Shown here in pieces: positions 11,141 to 20,681 of a DNA stretch of 64,000 nucleotides (position 1 is its first letter; each line of letters begins with the position of its first letter). Both the position numbers and the translations under genes were made by a program. Under the pieces are notes generated by a model. It had not been told where the DNA came from and ran no database searches. It saw only the letters and a program-made list of their open reading frames with translations. This stretch comes from Quercus robur (lineage: Eukaryota; Streptophyta; Magnoliopsida; Fagales; Fagaceae), in the NCBI RefSeq assembly GCF_932294415.1, contig NC_065535.1:24206782-24270781 (forward strand), given 5' to 3'.

Positions 11141-12226
11141 ATGGTACTCACTCGCTCAATGGCGACCAACAACGACATTCAGGAAGAAGAAACCCCTACA
11201 ACCGCGCTTGAAAGACAAGTGAGAACGCTCGCCGCCGCCGTAGAGCGCCTCACAAAGCAAAATCACGACCTAGAAGAGCAACTGAGACAGAAGAATGCAG
11301 CTCCCAATAACCAAGGAGCAGAGCAGGAAGGAACCAGCGCTGACAGGAGAAACCAGGAAGGACCCCAGGCCAGCAACGCCCCGAGCAAACCTGAACGACA
11401 GAACACGAGTATCCCCTCCCTCGCGGAAACCACTCCGCCCCTCGTCCTCGCAGAGATGCAAGCCATGAAGGAACAAATGGAGGTTATGATGAATGCTCTC
11501 AAGGGACGAGTATCGAGCGACCTTGACGATCTTGTCAACCGAACGGACTCACCGTTCACCACAACCGTCAACTCCTACCCGTTGCCGAGCAAGTTCCGCA
11601 TGCCGCAGATAGACAGTTATGACGGGGTCAAGGACCCACTGGACCACCTGGAGACCTTCAAAACCCTAATGCACCTTCAAGGAGTAGCGGACGCCATCAT
11701 GTGTAGGGCCTTCCCTACAACGCTAAAGGGCGCGGCAAGAATTTGGTTCAGTCGACTGACCCCAAACTCCATCAGCACCTTCAAGGAACTCAGCGCTCAG
11801 TTTACCGCACACTTTATTGGAGGCCATCGGTACAAGAAGTCTACGGCTTGCTTGATGAGTATGAAGCAGCGAGAAGACGAAACTCTAAGAGCCTACATCT
11901 CCCGTTTCAATAAAGAGGCGCTCTCAATCGACGAAGCGGACGACAAGATACTTGTCGCGGCATTTACGAATGGTTTGAAGAAGGGCAAGTTTTTGTTTTC
12001 CATATACAAAAACGACCCAAAAACCATGTCAGAAGTACTTTATCGTGCCACAAAATATATGAACGCTGAAGATGCACTTTTAGCTCGGGAAGAGAGGCCT
12101 AGAAAAAGAGAACGGCAGGAAGACGGTCGGCAGGACCAAAGCCGAAAAAGGCAAGAACCGCGGACCGAAGGGACGAAAGACGCCCTAAGCCCCTGGGGGG
12201 AAGGTTCACAAGCTTCACTCCGCTAA
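11141..12226 (+). CDS. gag: Gag (capsid part) of the young retrotransposon
   Basis: The reading frame is open from inside the LTR, but the first ATG after the primer-binding site (11141, MVLTRSMATNN) is the likely start. The N-terminal third has a coiled-coil-like stretch (ALERQVRTLAAAVERLTKQ). The retrotransposon gag core follows, with PLDHLETFKTLMHLQGV, AARIWFSRLTP, TFKELSAQFTAHFIGG and MKQREDETLRAYISRFN. The frame ends at 12226 in a basic, Arg/Lys/Glu-rich tail. The expected nucleocapsid CCHC-like motif is not in this frame. It lies 24 bases further on, in the pol frame, so gag is split by a -1 shift near a G6 run at 12195-12200. Gag would assemble cytoplasmic virus-like particles. Confidence 0.9.
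   Translation: MVLTRSMATNNDIQEEETPTTALERQVRTLAAAVERLTKQNHDLEEQLRQKNAAPNNQGAEQEGTSADRRNQEGPQASNAPSKPERQNTSIPSLAETTPPLVLAEMQAMKEQMEVMMNALKGRVSSDLDDLVNRTDSPFTTTVNSYPLPSKFRMPQIDSYDGVKDPLDHLETFKTLMHLQGVADAIMCRAFPTTLKGAARIWFSRLTPNSISTFKELSAQFTAHFIGGHRYKKSTACLMSMKQREDETLRAYISRFNKEALSIDEADDKILVAAFTNGLKKGKFLFSIYKNDPKTMSEVLYRATKYMNAEDALLAREERPRKRERQEDGRQDQSRKRQEPRTEGTKDALSPWGEGSQASLR
12070..12226 (+). other. gag/pol frame overlap with G6 run (frameshift site or indel)
   Basis: The pol frame is open upstream to the stop at 12067-12069, so the two frames overlap for 157 bases. Family-typical residues (FTSFTPLTAPIDQVLMQIKD) pass into the pol frame right after CCCCTGGGGGG (12190-12200). No canonical X XXY YYZ slippery heptamer fits the zero frame there. 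A one-base indel in the G-run is therefore as likely as a programmed shift. Confidence 0.7.
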
Positions 12227-12249
12227 CAGCCCCGATAGATCAAGTCCTT

Positions 12250-15200
12250 ATGCAGATCAAGGACGAGGAATCGCTGACGTTCCCAGGGAAGCTGAAGAGT
12301 GACCCCAACAAACGTTCACGAGATAAGTACTGCCGATTCCACCGCGACCACGGCCACGACACAGCAGATTGCTATGACCTCAAGCAGCAGATTGAAGCCC
12401 TTATTAGACAAGGAAAGCTGCAGAGATTCGTTAGCAAGGAGAGGGCGGATCCCCCCGCACAAGACCAGCACCCCCGACGGGACAATGAGCGACCAAGGCC
12501 CCCAATTGGGGATATAAGGATGATCGTAGGAGGGATAACCGCTGCCGGGTCATCCAAGAAGGCCCGTAAGACCTATCTCCGGCTGATACAGAATGTTCAA
12601 CTGACGGGAGCCGTGCCGAAGATAGCAAGAAGAGAAGGTCCCGTGATCGGATTCTCAGAAGAAGACGCACGACGCCTTCACCATCCCCATGACGACGCAC
12701 TCGTCGTCAGCTTGCGTGTAGGAGATTACAATATGCACCGGGTGCTCGTCGACAACGGCAGTTCAGCAGATATCTTATACTACACCGCGTTCCAGCAGAT
12801 GAGGATCGACAGGGGGCGACTGATCCCGACAAATGCCCCGCTTGTCGGCTTCGGTGGGAGCCGAGTATTCCCACTGGGCGCAGTTACCTTATCCGTAGTT
12901 GTGGGTGATTACCCCCAACAGATAGCCAGGGACGTGACATTCTTGGTTGTTGATTGCTCATCAGCCTACAACGCTATCCTCGGGCGACCCACGCTCAACT
13001 CATGGAAGGCAGTAACCTCCACCTACCACCTGATGATTAAGTTCCCAACTGACTACGGAGTAGGGGAGTTGCGCGGGAATCAGATGGCCGCGCGCGAATG
13101 TTACATAGCCATGGTGGAAATGGAGGATCAGGTTCAGACTTTAAGTATAGAAGAGCACCGGACGGTAACGGAGCCGGTTGAGAAGCTAGAAGAGATACCC
13201 CTTGACAGTTCCGATCCTGGCCGAACGACCAGAATTGGAACACTCGCTAACACCACGACCCGTCAAGAGCTCATAACATTCCTTAGGCAAAACCAAGACG
13301 TATTCGCATGGGGTCATGAAGATATGCCAGGAATAGATCCTTCAATCATGGTGCATAAGCTGAATGTGTCGCCCGCCTTTTCACCCGTCAGACAAAAGAA
13401 GAGGGTGTTTGCCCCGGAGCGGGACCGAGCCATAGCAGAGGAAGTCAGAAAACTACGGGATGCAAACTTCATCAGGGAAGTGTACTATCCCGACTGGTTA
13501 GCAAATGTAGTGATGGTGAAGAAAGCGAGCGGAAAATGGCGAATGTGTGTGGACTTCACCGACCTTAACAAGGCCTGCCCCAAGGACAGCTACCCCCTCC
13601 CCAGGGTCGATGTCCTAGTAGACTCTACGGCCCGACATCAGTTGCTGAGCTTCATGGACGCTTTCTCAGGATACAACCAAATCCGGATGCACGAAGCCGA
13701 CCAGGAGAAAACGTCGTTCGTGACCAGCCAAGGCCTATTCTGCTACAAGGTCATGCCCTTCGGCCTGAAGAACGCGGGCGCAACATACCAAAGGCTCATG
13801 AACAAAATGTTCGCGCAACAAATTGGGAGGAATGTCCAGGTCTATGTAGACGACATGCTAGTCAAAAGCCGAAGGGAGGAAGATCATTTAGGAGATCTCA
13901 AAGAAACATTCGACACCCTTCGCTCTTACAACATGAAACTCAATCCGGGGAAATGTGCCTTTGGAGTGACGGCAGGAAAGTTCTTGGGATTCATGGTGTC
14001 TCAAAGAGGGATCGAGGCAAACCCGGACAAGATCCGGGCCATTATGGATATGGCACCACCAAGAAGTGTGAAGGAGGTGCAAAGCCTCAATGGAAAGATA
14101 GCGGCACTGAATAGGTTCGTGTCAAGGGCGACGGACAAATGCTTGCCCTTCTTCCGAACATTGAAGAAATCCTTCGAATGGACTGACGAGTGCCAACAAG
14201 CGTTCGAAAGATTGAAGGCTTACCTCTCCTCCCCACCACTGCTAAGCCCGTCGCAGCCAGGAGAGGAACTTTTCCTCTATCTAGCCGTCTCCCCCGCAGC
14301 CGTTAGCGCGGCCTTGGTCAGAGAGGAAGAGAAGGTGCAGAAACCCGTGTACTACGCAAGCCGAGCGCTTCACGGTGCCGAAGAGAGATACCCGCCCATG
14401 GAGAAACTTGCCTTCGCATTGATTACGGCAGCCCGTAAGCTCAAGCCATACTTCCAAGCTCATACTATAAACGTCCTAACGGACAAGCCCCTACGACGGG
14501 CGATGAGCAGCCCTGAGACGGCAGGACGATTAGCACTCTGGGCCATAGAACTAAGCGAATTTGACATTCAATATCGCCCGCGGACCGCCATCAAGGGACA
14601 GATCGTCGCCGACTTTATAGCTGAGTTCACCCATGGGGAAGATGAGGGGGCAGCAGAGTCCCCTCAATGGAGCATGTATACGGACGGATCGTCCAACAGA
14701 CAAGCCGCAGGGGCCGGCATCGTGCTGCTGTCGCCCGAAGGAGACACCATCGAATGTATGGTCCGTTTCGACTTCCCTGCCACCAACAATGAATCAGAGT
14801 ATGAGGCTCTGATAGCAGGACTTGACCTTGCCAAAGCAGCAGGAGCCGCCAGGGTAGTCATCTACTGCGACTCACAGGTCATCACTAACCAAATAAACGG
14901 AGACTACGATTGCAAGGGCGAAAAGATGAAAAGGTACCTTGGCGAAGTAAAGACAAGGGTGGGAGACCTAGAAGCCAAAGTCGTCCAGATTCCCAGAGAA
15001 GAAAATCAGAGAGCCGACCGTCTTGCGAAGGCCGCTTCAGCTGAGCAAATGGTCATCCCTGGTAATGTACTCTCTTTTGTACAGCTTTCCCCGCTAATAG
15101 ATCTCGGCAACATGCAGGAAATATGTTCTGACAGCAGCTGGGCAGCACCGTTAGTTTCGTACTTAAAAGACGGGGTCTTACCAGACGAGAAGGACGCCGC

Positions 15201-16374
15201 AAGGAAACTTAAAGTCCAGGCGGCAAGGTTCGTCCTGATAAAAGACGTCCTATACAAGAGAGGTTTCTCCCGACCGTATCTAAGGTGCTTGGGTACGGAA
15301 GAAGCAGACTACATCATGAGAGAAGTACATGAAGGAATCTGCGGAAACCACTCAGGGTCCAGATCATTGGTACACAAGCTTGTACGAGCAGGGTATTATT
15401 GGCCCACCATGCAGAAGGACGCCGAAGCCTATGTCAGGACCTGCGACAAATGCCAACGGTTCAGCAATATCATCAGACAACCGACCGAAGAGCTGACCCC
15501 AATGACAGCCCCATGGCCGTTCGCACAATGGGGATTAGACATTATGGGACCATTCCCTACAGCTATACGGCAGCTGAAATTCCTGGTAGTAGGCATCGAC
15601 TATTTCACGAAATGGGTGGAAGCCGAAGCTTTAGCCACGATTACGGAGAAAAACGTTCGGAGCTTCGTCTGGAGATGCATCGTATGCAGGTTTGGCATTC
15701 CTAGAGTCTTTGTCTCGGATAACGGGAGACAGTTCGACAACGATCACTTCCGGGACTTTTGCTCACAGTTGGGAATAAAGAACCACTACTCCTCCCCCGC
15801 CCACCCTCAAGCTAATGGACAGGTCGAAGTCACGAACCGATCCTTGCTAAAGATCATCAAGACTCGGCTCGAGGGGGCAAAAGGTATATGGCCCGAAGAA
15901 TTGCCAAGTGTACTATGGGCATACAGAACGACGGCAAGAACACCCACAGGAGAGACTCCGTTCCGCCTGACGTACGGAAGCGAAGCAGTCATCCCGGCCG
16001 AAGTTGGACTCGCAAGCTACAGGGTACACAACCACGATGAGAGCAGAAACGACGAGGCTATGCGACTACAGCTCGACCTAGTGGACGAGATCAGGGCAGC
16101 AGCAGAACAAAGGCTCGCTAGGTACCAGGATCGCATGGCCAAATGCTACAACTCTCGGGTCCGACACAGAGACTTCCAAGTCGGAGACCTTGTTCTTAGA
16201 AAAGTCATGGGCGCCGCTAGGGACCCTACCCAAGGGAAGCTCGGCCCCAATTGGGAAGGTCCTTACCGAGTTTCGTCGTGGCAGAGAAAAGGTACTTACC
16301 ACCTTGAAACATTGGAGGGACAGAAACTACCACATCCATGGAACACCGAGCACCTACGGAAGTACTACCAATAG
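12250..16374 (+). CDS. pol: Pol polyprotein: nucleocapsid knuckle, PR, RT, two RNase H domains, integrase
   Basis: A single 1,374-codon frame with no internal stop. Residues 28-41 carry the gag-type knuckle C-x2-H-x4-H-x4-C. Protease VLVDNGSSADILY is near residue 162. RT has VDFTDLNKACPKDSYPLP, FMDAFSGYNQI and catalytic YVDD near 532-535. A first RNase H near 640-780 has lost its catalytic Asp signature (LAVSPAAV). A second, apparently intact RNase H has YTDGSS near 808, NNESEYEAL and YCDSQV. Integrase has the H-H-C-C zinc module (near 1028-1070), then D in LDIMGP, D in SDNGRQF and E in ANGQVEV, i.e. the D,D,E triad. It ends in a GPYRV / PWNTEHLRKYY tail without a chromodomain. ATG 12250 is the first Met; translation probably enters from gag upstream. 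The enzymes copy and integrate the element. Confidence 0.95.
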   Translation: MQIKDEESLTFPGKLKSDPNKRSRDKYCRFHRDHGHDTADCYDLKQQIEALIRQGKLQRFVSKERADPPAQDQHPRRDNERPRPPIGDIRMIVGGITAAGSSKKARKTYLRLIQNVQLTGAVPKIARREGPVIGFSEEDARRLHHPHDDALVVSLRVGDYNMHRVLVDNGSSADILYYTAFQQMRIDRGRLIPTNAPLVGFGGSRVFPLGAVTLSVVVGDYPQQIARDVTFLVVDCSSAYNAILGRPTLNSWKAVTSTYHLMIKFPTDYGVGELRGNQMAARECYIAMVEMEDQVQTLSIEEHRTVTEPVEKLEEIPLDSSDPGRTTRIGTLANTTTRQELITFLRQNQDVFAWGHEDMPGIDPSIMVHKLNVSPAFSPVRQKKRVFAPERDRAIAEEVRKLRDANFIREVYYPDWLANVVMVKKASGKWRMCVDFTDLNKACPKDSYPLPRVDVLVDSTARHQLLSFMDAFSGYNQIRMHEADQEKTSFVTSQGLFCYKVMPFGLKNAGATYQRLMNKMFAQQIGRNVQVYVDDMLVKSRREEDHLGDLKETFDTLRSYNMKLNPGKCAFGVTAGKFLGFMVSQRGIEANPDKIRAIMDMAPPRSVKEVQSLNGKIAALNRFVSRATDKCLPFFRTLKKSFEWTDECQQAFERLKAYLSSPPLLSPSQPGEELFLYLAVSPAAVSAALVREEEKVQKPVYYASRALHGAEERYPPMEKLAFALITAARKLKPYFQAHTINVLTDKPLRRAMSSPETAGRLALWAIELSEFDIQYRPRTAIKGQIVADFIAEFTHGEDEGAAESPQWSMYTDGSSNRQAAGAGIVLLSPEGDTIECMVRFDFPATNNESEYEALIAGLDLAKAAGAARVVIYCDSQVITNQINGDYDCKGEKMKRYLGEVKTRVGDLEAKVVQIPREENQRADRLAKAASAEQMVIPGNVLSFVQLSPLIDLGNMQEICSDSSWAAPLVSYLKDGVLPDEKDAARKLKVQAARFVLIKDVLYKRGFSRPYLRCLGTEEADYIMREVHEGICGNHSGSRSLVHKLVRAGYYWPTMQKDAEAYVRTCDKCQRFSNIIRQPTEELTPMTAPWPFAQWGLDIMGPFPTAIRQLKFLVVGIDYFTKWVEAEALATITEKNVRSFVWRCIVCRFGIPRVFVSDNGRQFDNDHFRDFCSQLGIKNHYSSPAHPQANGQVEVTNRSLLKIIKTRLEGAKGIWPEELPSVLWAYRTTARTPTGETPFRLTYGSEAVIPAEVGLASYRVHNHDESRNDEAMRLQLDLVDEIRAAAEQRLARYQDRMAKCYNSRVRHRDFQVGDLVLRKVMGAARDPTQGKLGPNWEGPYRVSSWQRKGTYHLETLEGQKLPHPWNTEHLRKYYQ

Positions 16375-17402
16375 GAGCAGCAGCATGAAGACCAACCCAT
16401 TTTATATTTTTTCAGCAAATTATAGTTTAACTCCTCAGATTTATCGTTTATTTTAGTTTTTTCGCAACAACTTTTTTAGCCCAAGGGGCAGGATTTGGTT
16501 TTAATTACTTTTATGCATGGCAATAAGAGGAGTTTTATTCAGAAATTGCTGAAGTGTATTTTCCTTCCGACGGTCCACTAAGTTTGCAGCCCAAAAAACG
16601 ACTAAGTCCATAACACACGGACTAAAGAAAAAGCCGACGGTCCAATAAGATGGAGTAACCATCACAGGGCCCAGGCCTTAATAGTTGACGGATTAATGAA
16701 AGATGTCAAGGCATCAAGGCTAAAAAAGCCAAGAGAACAATGGTCCGAAAAGGCTAAAAAGCCGACGGATCAACAAAGATGTCAAAAGACATCAACACCT
16801 AAAAAGCTGACGGGCTAAAACGATGTCAAATGACATCAAGGCCAAGGCCAAGAAGGTGACGGCCCAAAAAGGCTAAAAGCCAAAAGACTGACGGTCAAAC
16901 AAGATAGAGTAACAATCGTAGGGACAAAGTCCTCAAAACTGACGGACCAAAAGGATGTCAAACGACATCAGGGCCAAGGCCAAGAAGGTGACGGCCCAAA
17001 AAAGACTAACAGCCTAAGGGCTGACGGTCCGATAAGGTGGAATAACCATCTTTGAGGCAAGGTCCTCAAAACTGACGGACCAACAAGGATGTCAAAAGAT
17101 AACACTTGTAAACTGACGGTCTCAAAGCTGACGAGGTATTCAAACAGTTTAAAAAGCCGACGTATTAAAAGCAGACGGGAATTTCCAACATTTGTCTGAG
17201 ATAGAGATAAAAGCGACGGAAATGAAATACGCGCAACTATGCATAAACGTCAAGGGCACTTAAACATTACAATTGTTTAAAACTACAATTGTTTAAAATT
17301 ACAACTGTTTAAAAACTACAACTGTTTAAAAAATTACAACTGTTCTCCAAAAAACCGTCTAAAGATTACAACTATTTTCAAAAATTTTTTACATAGCCAT
17401 GG
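16375..17402 (+). repeat. TGACGG-rich tandem array, about 133-bp unit, between pol and the antisense gene
   Basis: Two well-preserved units start at 16822 and 16954, with a third partial unit at 17088 (spacings 132 and 134). A more diverged unit lies upstream from about 16640. Each unit has GATGTCAAAnGACATC (a GATGTC-N4-GACATC inverted repeat), GGCCAAGGCCAAGAAGGTGACGG, a second ACTGACGG and CCTCAAAACTGACGGACC. From about 17270 a smaller phrase (ACAACTGTTTAAA) repeats four to five times. No ORF is visible. The convergent pol and antisense genes both end in this spacer. Confidence 0.85.
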
Positions 17403-19612
17403 TTAAGCAGGAGGAGCGTCAGCAGGATTTCCGTCAGCCTGATGATCTTCAACATCCACGATAACGGTTGGAGAATCTGAAGCTGTAGGATTAGCAGCAG
17501 GCTGAGCCAGGACTACCGAGCCGTCACGCTCCGGAGTGGGTTCTGGCTGAAGAGAGACGTCGTCTCCATCATCCATTGAAATCCCAGATAAGTCCAGCTC
17601 TGGGAAGGCCGACGCGACCTGTCGAAGGCAGTCATCGAACCCAGTGCCGTAATATTGACCACATGAGTCAATAAATGACTGCGACGTTTTGAAGTGTCCA
17701 ATCGCGTCAGCCCCCGCCGTCTGTAACTTCTCCTCCAGAGCCGTCACCTCTCCTTGGAGCTTGACGTTCTCGCCACTGATCGTCGTCAGTTTCTCCTTGA
17801 CTTCCTGCAGCTCCTGGTTAAGAAGACGGACGGCTTCCTTATACTGAGCCTGCTGATTCAGCAAGTTCTTGTTATGGCTGCGAACTCGACTGACGACCCC
17901 CTCCTTCGCCACGCAACGGTCACGGAGGGCTTTGACACGAACCAAGGCCTGAAAGAGCATTTCCGTCAGATAAAAAGTACGCCAAAACAAGATACGGTAT
18001 GTTCAACCCAAAAATGTGAGAAACTTACCCTGGAGAGATCAAAGAGGGCCGACGCCCCTAAATCCTCCGTCCCTACTTGATCACAGGGCTCCATGTCCGT
18101 TGGTTTTATCAGGGACTCAACCTCCCCGACGGCATATTCTTTGTGGGTTAGGAGACGGCACGGACCCTCAGTGACGGGACCAGCAGAAGTCATCACCCCC
18201 TTTCCCGCACCATGGCCAGACGTCGGAGGGGACTTTTCCTTCAATGGTTCGACTGACGGAGTGACGGCAGGCTTTTTTGAGGGACGGCCGTCACTCCCGT
18301 CAGGTTTCCTCTTCGCCACTTTGGCGACGGCCGTGGGGGTTGACGAGGCTTCCCCCCCTGCTTCCTTGGCCTTCCTCTCCTCCTTCTGACGAGCTGCGGC
18401 AGCCCGTATCCTTTGCTTCGCAGAATCCATCTCTACAACACAAAAGAAAACACTTTAGGAAAAGTGACGGAAATAATGAAACTGACGGAAAAATAAAAGT
18501 CTACTTACGACGTCGCGCAAACTCCTCCAACCTACGAGCTTCCGCTGACGGATTTGGGCCCCCACAGTATAGATGGAGGGTGTCAAGGGTAATCAAATCC
18601 CTGCACTTACGGTCCTCCAAAGGAATTTCTAGAATCCGATGGATGAACTCCTCCTGCTCGTCAGTTATATGCGGACGGGTATAAGCTGGAAAAAGAAAAA
18701 ATAACAAGTGTTAGCACCGTCACTTCAAAAAACGCACGAGCCTCATGGGTGACGGGATTAACCTGAATCCTTGACAAAGGCCCAGGTATTGTCAAAGTAA
18801 CCACTGGGCATCGTCGCCCACTCCTCCTGACGGCACACCCAGTCCGTCCCCTCAACGAAAAAATACCTACTCTTCCAGTTCCTATTTGAGTCAGGCATAT
18901 CTGACACTAACCGTAGCCCTTTCTCTCGGGCATTAAAATGATAAGTCCCCTTAGACGAGGCAATGTGATGAGGCCTATAGCAATAAAAAAATTCTCCGAG
19001 TGTAAGCTGACGGTGCCCTCCACTAAAGCTGCCCCACAGGATTTCAGCTCCTATAAAAGTCCTCCAGGCGTTTGGGGCAACCTGGGTGACGGATATTCCA
19101 AGGAAGTCAGCTAGTTGACGGTGAAGAGCCGTCAACGGTAACCTCAGGCCGGCAGCAAACATGGCGTCATACATGCCAACGTCCGCTGTCCGCCCGGAGT
19201 AACACCTCTCACCCTCTCTAGGGAGACGGAGGGGGATGTGGTCTGGGATCTGATAACGGATCCGTAACTCCCTAAAAACTTTACCACTCATCCCAGGCAA
19301 AAATCTGTTGACGGCCCAATCCTCAGGAAGAATGAAGGGACGGTTATCTACGGTACCCTCCGAAGTTCCTTCACTGGATCTCTCCTCCCCGTCACTATTT
19401 CCTCCGTCAATATCCATTCCACCCCCGTCATTTTCATCCCCTCTTCCCTCATCTTCTCCCTCAGCAAAACTCTCATTGCCGTCAGGAGATTGGGCTGACG
19501 ACTCTCTCTCTGACGGGAGGGAGAAGTCCGACTCGTTTCCGGAGCCAAAGGTCTCGTCGTAGCCCGCTCCTTCGCGGACTGACGACTCGTCACAAGACGC
19601 GTCACTCGACAT
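17403..19612 (-). CDS. antisense spliced gene in the retrotransposon (4 exons, 658 aa)
   Basis: Exons on the minus strand are 19612-18763, 18685-18509, 18432-18029 and 17948-17403. All three introns (77, 76 and 80 bases) are GT-AG. Phase is kept throughout and the total is 1,977 bases including the stop. I chose ATG 19612 (MSSDASCDESS) because the frame upstream of it has no ATG. Residues 1-100 are acidic and Ser-rich. The next ~180 hold a globular block: RELRIRYQIPDHIPLRLP, GLRLPLTALHRQLADFLGIS, PNAWRTFIGAEILW, LGEFFYCYRPH and WKSRYFFVEG. From memory this resembles the uncharacterised plant family annotated 'putative gypsy type transposon' (Transposase_28). Exon 3 has a bipartite basic stretch, KRKPDGSDGRPSKKP. 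Exon 4 is a coiled coil (LNQELQEVKEKL, VTALEEKLQ) followed by an acidic tail. Antisense ORFs are known in Grande/Retand-type elements; their function is unknown. A nuclear DNA- or protein-binding regulator is only a guess. Confidence 0.85.
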
Positions 19613-19620
19613 CTGACTAC

Positions 19621-19854
19621 CTACAAGTGACGGGTTCAAACTAAGTACCTAGGCTGACGGCCTCACTAATGAGGCAAAAATAAAGAGAAGGAGAGAGGAT
19701 GAAAACTTACCGGTATGGAAGCCCTCTGGACGGCTACAGCAACGGATAAGCTGACGGAAGTTAAAGCTGACGGAAGGTGATCGACGGTCTGTCTCTCCAC
19801 AAGTTCAGCAAGGATGAAATAGTGAAAAAAGTGACTGGAAACGCTGTTTATATA
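19621..19854 (-). promoter_or_regulatory. candidate promoter and leader intron of the antisense gene
   Basis: On the minus strand TATATAAA occurs at 19854-19847. About 140 bases downstream is a strong donor (ACCG|GTAAGTTT at 19710), and TTGTAG (ending 19621) lies just before the ATG at 19612. A leader exon near 19820-19711 and a 90-base leader intron are therefore plausible. This would let the gene be transcribed independently of the LTRs. It is inference from motifs only. Confidence 0.5.
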
Positions 19855-20021
19855 TGGAAAAAATGGCGCGGAAGACGAAGCGACATCTCGTCAGAAGTGA
19901 GGCCAATGGGAACGAGCCACCTGTCCAAGGCATTAAATGCTCAGATCCACGCAAACGATGTTTCTGCCTCTTTTGAAAAACAAACTCCATAGCCCGTCAG
20001 TACAGAGGGTGACGGAGTTAT

Positions 20022-20036
20022 GGAGTAGGGGGCAAA
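20022..20036 (+). other. polypurine tract
   Basis: GGAGTAGGGGGCAAA ends exactly at the first base of the 3' LTR. This is the expected position of the plus-strand primer for reverse transcription. Confidence 0.8.
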
Positions 20037-20681
20037 TGATGAGGATAAAATTATGCTGGCCAGCGTGACGGTACATAACGGACAAGAGCGACGGTGAAGA
20101 CCTAAAAAGAGACTGACGGCACATACTTAACAAAGGAGACGGTGAATGCCTGGCAATGGTGACGAGACGTTATTGCCGTCAGCATACCTTCTAGGCTGAC
20201 GGTGACCTAAGGCAAAAGGACACAAAGACGAACGTCCTGAAGGTCATAGGATATGTGTAGACTGACGGGATGCATAGACTGACGGCGTCAGTCTATGAAA
20301 CGCCTATTCTACACATTTACATGTACAAATAAATAACTTGCTCCCCACGTTTCATGGAACCTAAGGACTCCTATATGGAAAGGATCCCGTAAAATACGCC
20401 CAGGAAGACTCCGATAAGGAAAAGACTTCTACTCCAAGGAAAAGAGGGTCAGCCCTCTCTACTATAAAAACCCAAGCACCCTCACAAACCAAGGTACGCG
20501 TAATTTACCCTCTCTAGCACTCTAGAGCAGTGAGAATAATTCTAATTTGACCTTCGGAGGGTACTTGGCCGGTACCACACCGGTACTCCCCGCTAGGTTA
20601 TTCTTTTTCGTTGTGCAGGTGCCATTAGTGATCGTACGAGGAACGTGTGACTCATTGGTGGTATTGTTTTCGGTACCATCA
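20037..20681 (+). repeat. 3' long terminal repeat
   Basis: The sequence matches the 5' LTR base for base as far as I can compare by eye, with the same 645-bp length. It is followed by the target duplication GGTTT at 20682-20686. It carries the same 25-bp palindrome (20273-20297) and TATA box (20464-20470). Confidence 0.97.

Larger units (their letters stand above)
10436..20681 (+). mobile_element. complete young Tat-lineage Ty3/gypsy LTR retrotransposon
   Basis: This 10,246-bp element has 645-bp LTRs (TGATGAGG...ACCATCA) at 10436-11080 and 20037-20681 that look identical by eye. It is flanked by GGTTT on both sides (10431-10435 and 20682-20686). Internally it has a primer-binding site, gag, pol (nucleocapsid, PR, RT, degenerate RH, second RH, INT), a tandem-repeat spacer, an antisense spliced gene and a polypurine tract. 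The PR-RT-RH-INT order is Ty3/gypsy. The second RNase H and the long 3' region with an antisense gene fit the Tat lineage (Grande/Retand/Ogre relatives). No chromodomain was seen. It is more GC-rich than its surroundings. Matching LTRs and an intact target duplication point to very recent insertion. Confidence 0.97.

Noticed and set aside
11263-12700. Several minus-strand ORFs opposite gag and pol (11263-11571, 12431-12700 and others)
   Set aside because: They are shadows of the GC-rich gag-pol frame, without introns, domains or a plausible start, unlike the true antisense gene at 17403-19612.
16560-17200. Regular TGACGG words considered as a CRISPR-like array
   Set aside because: Repeats are short and unevenly spaced inside a larger tandem unit, and the context is a plant retrotransposon.
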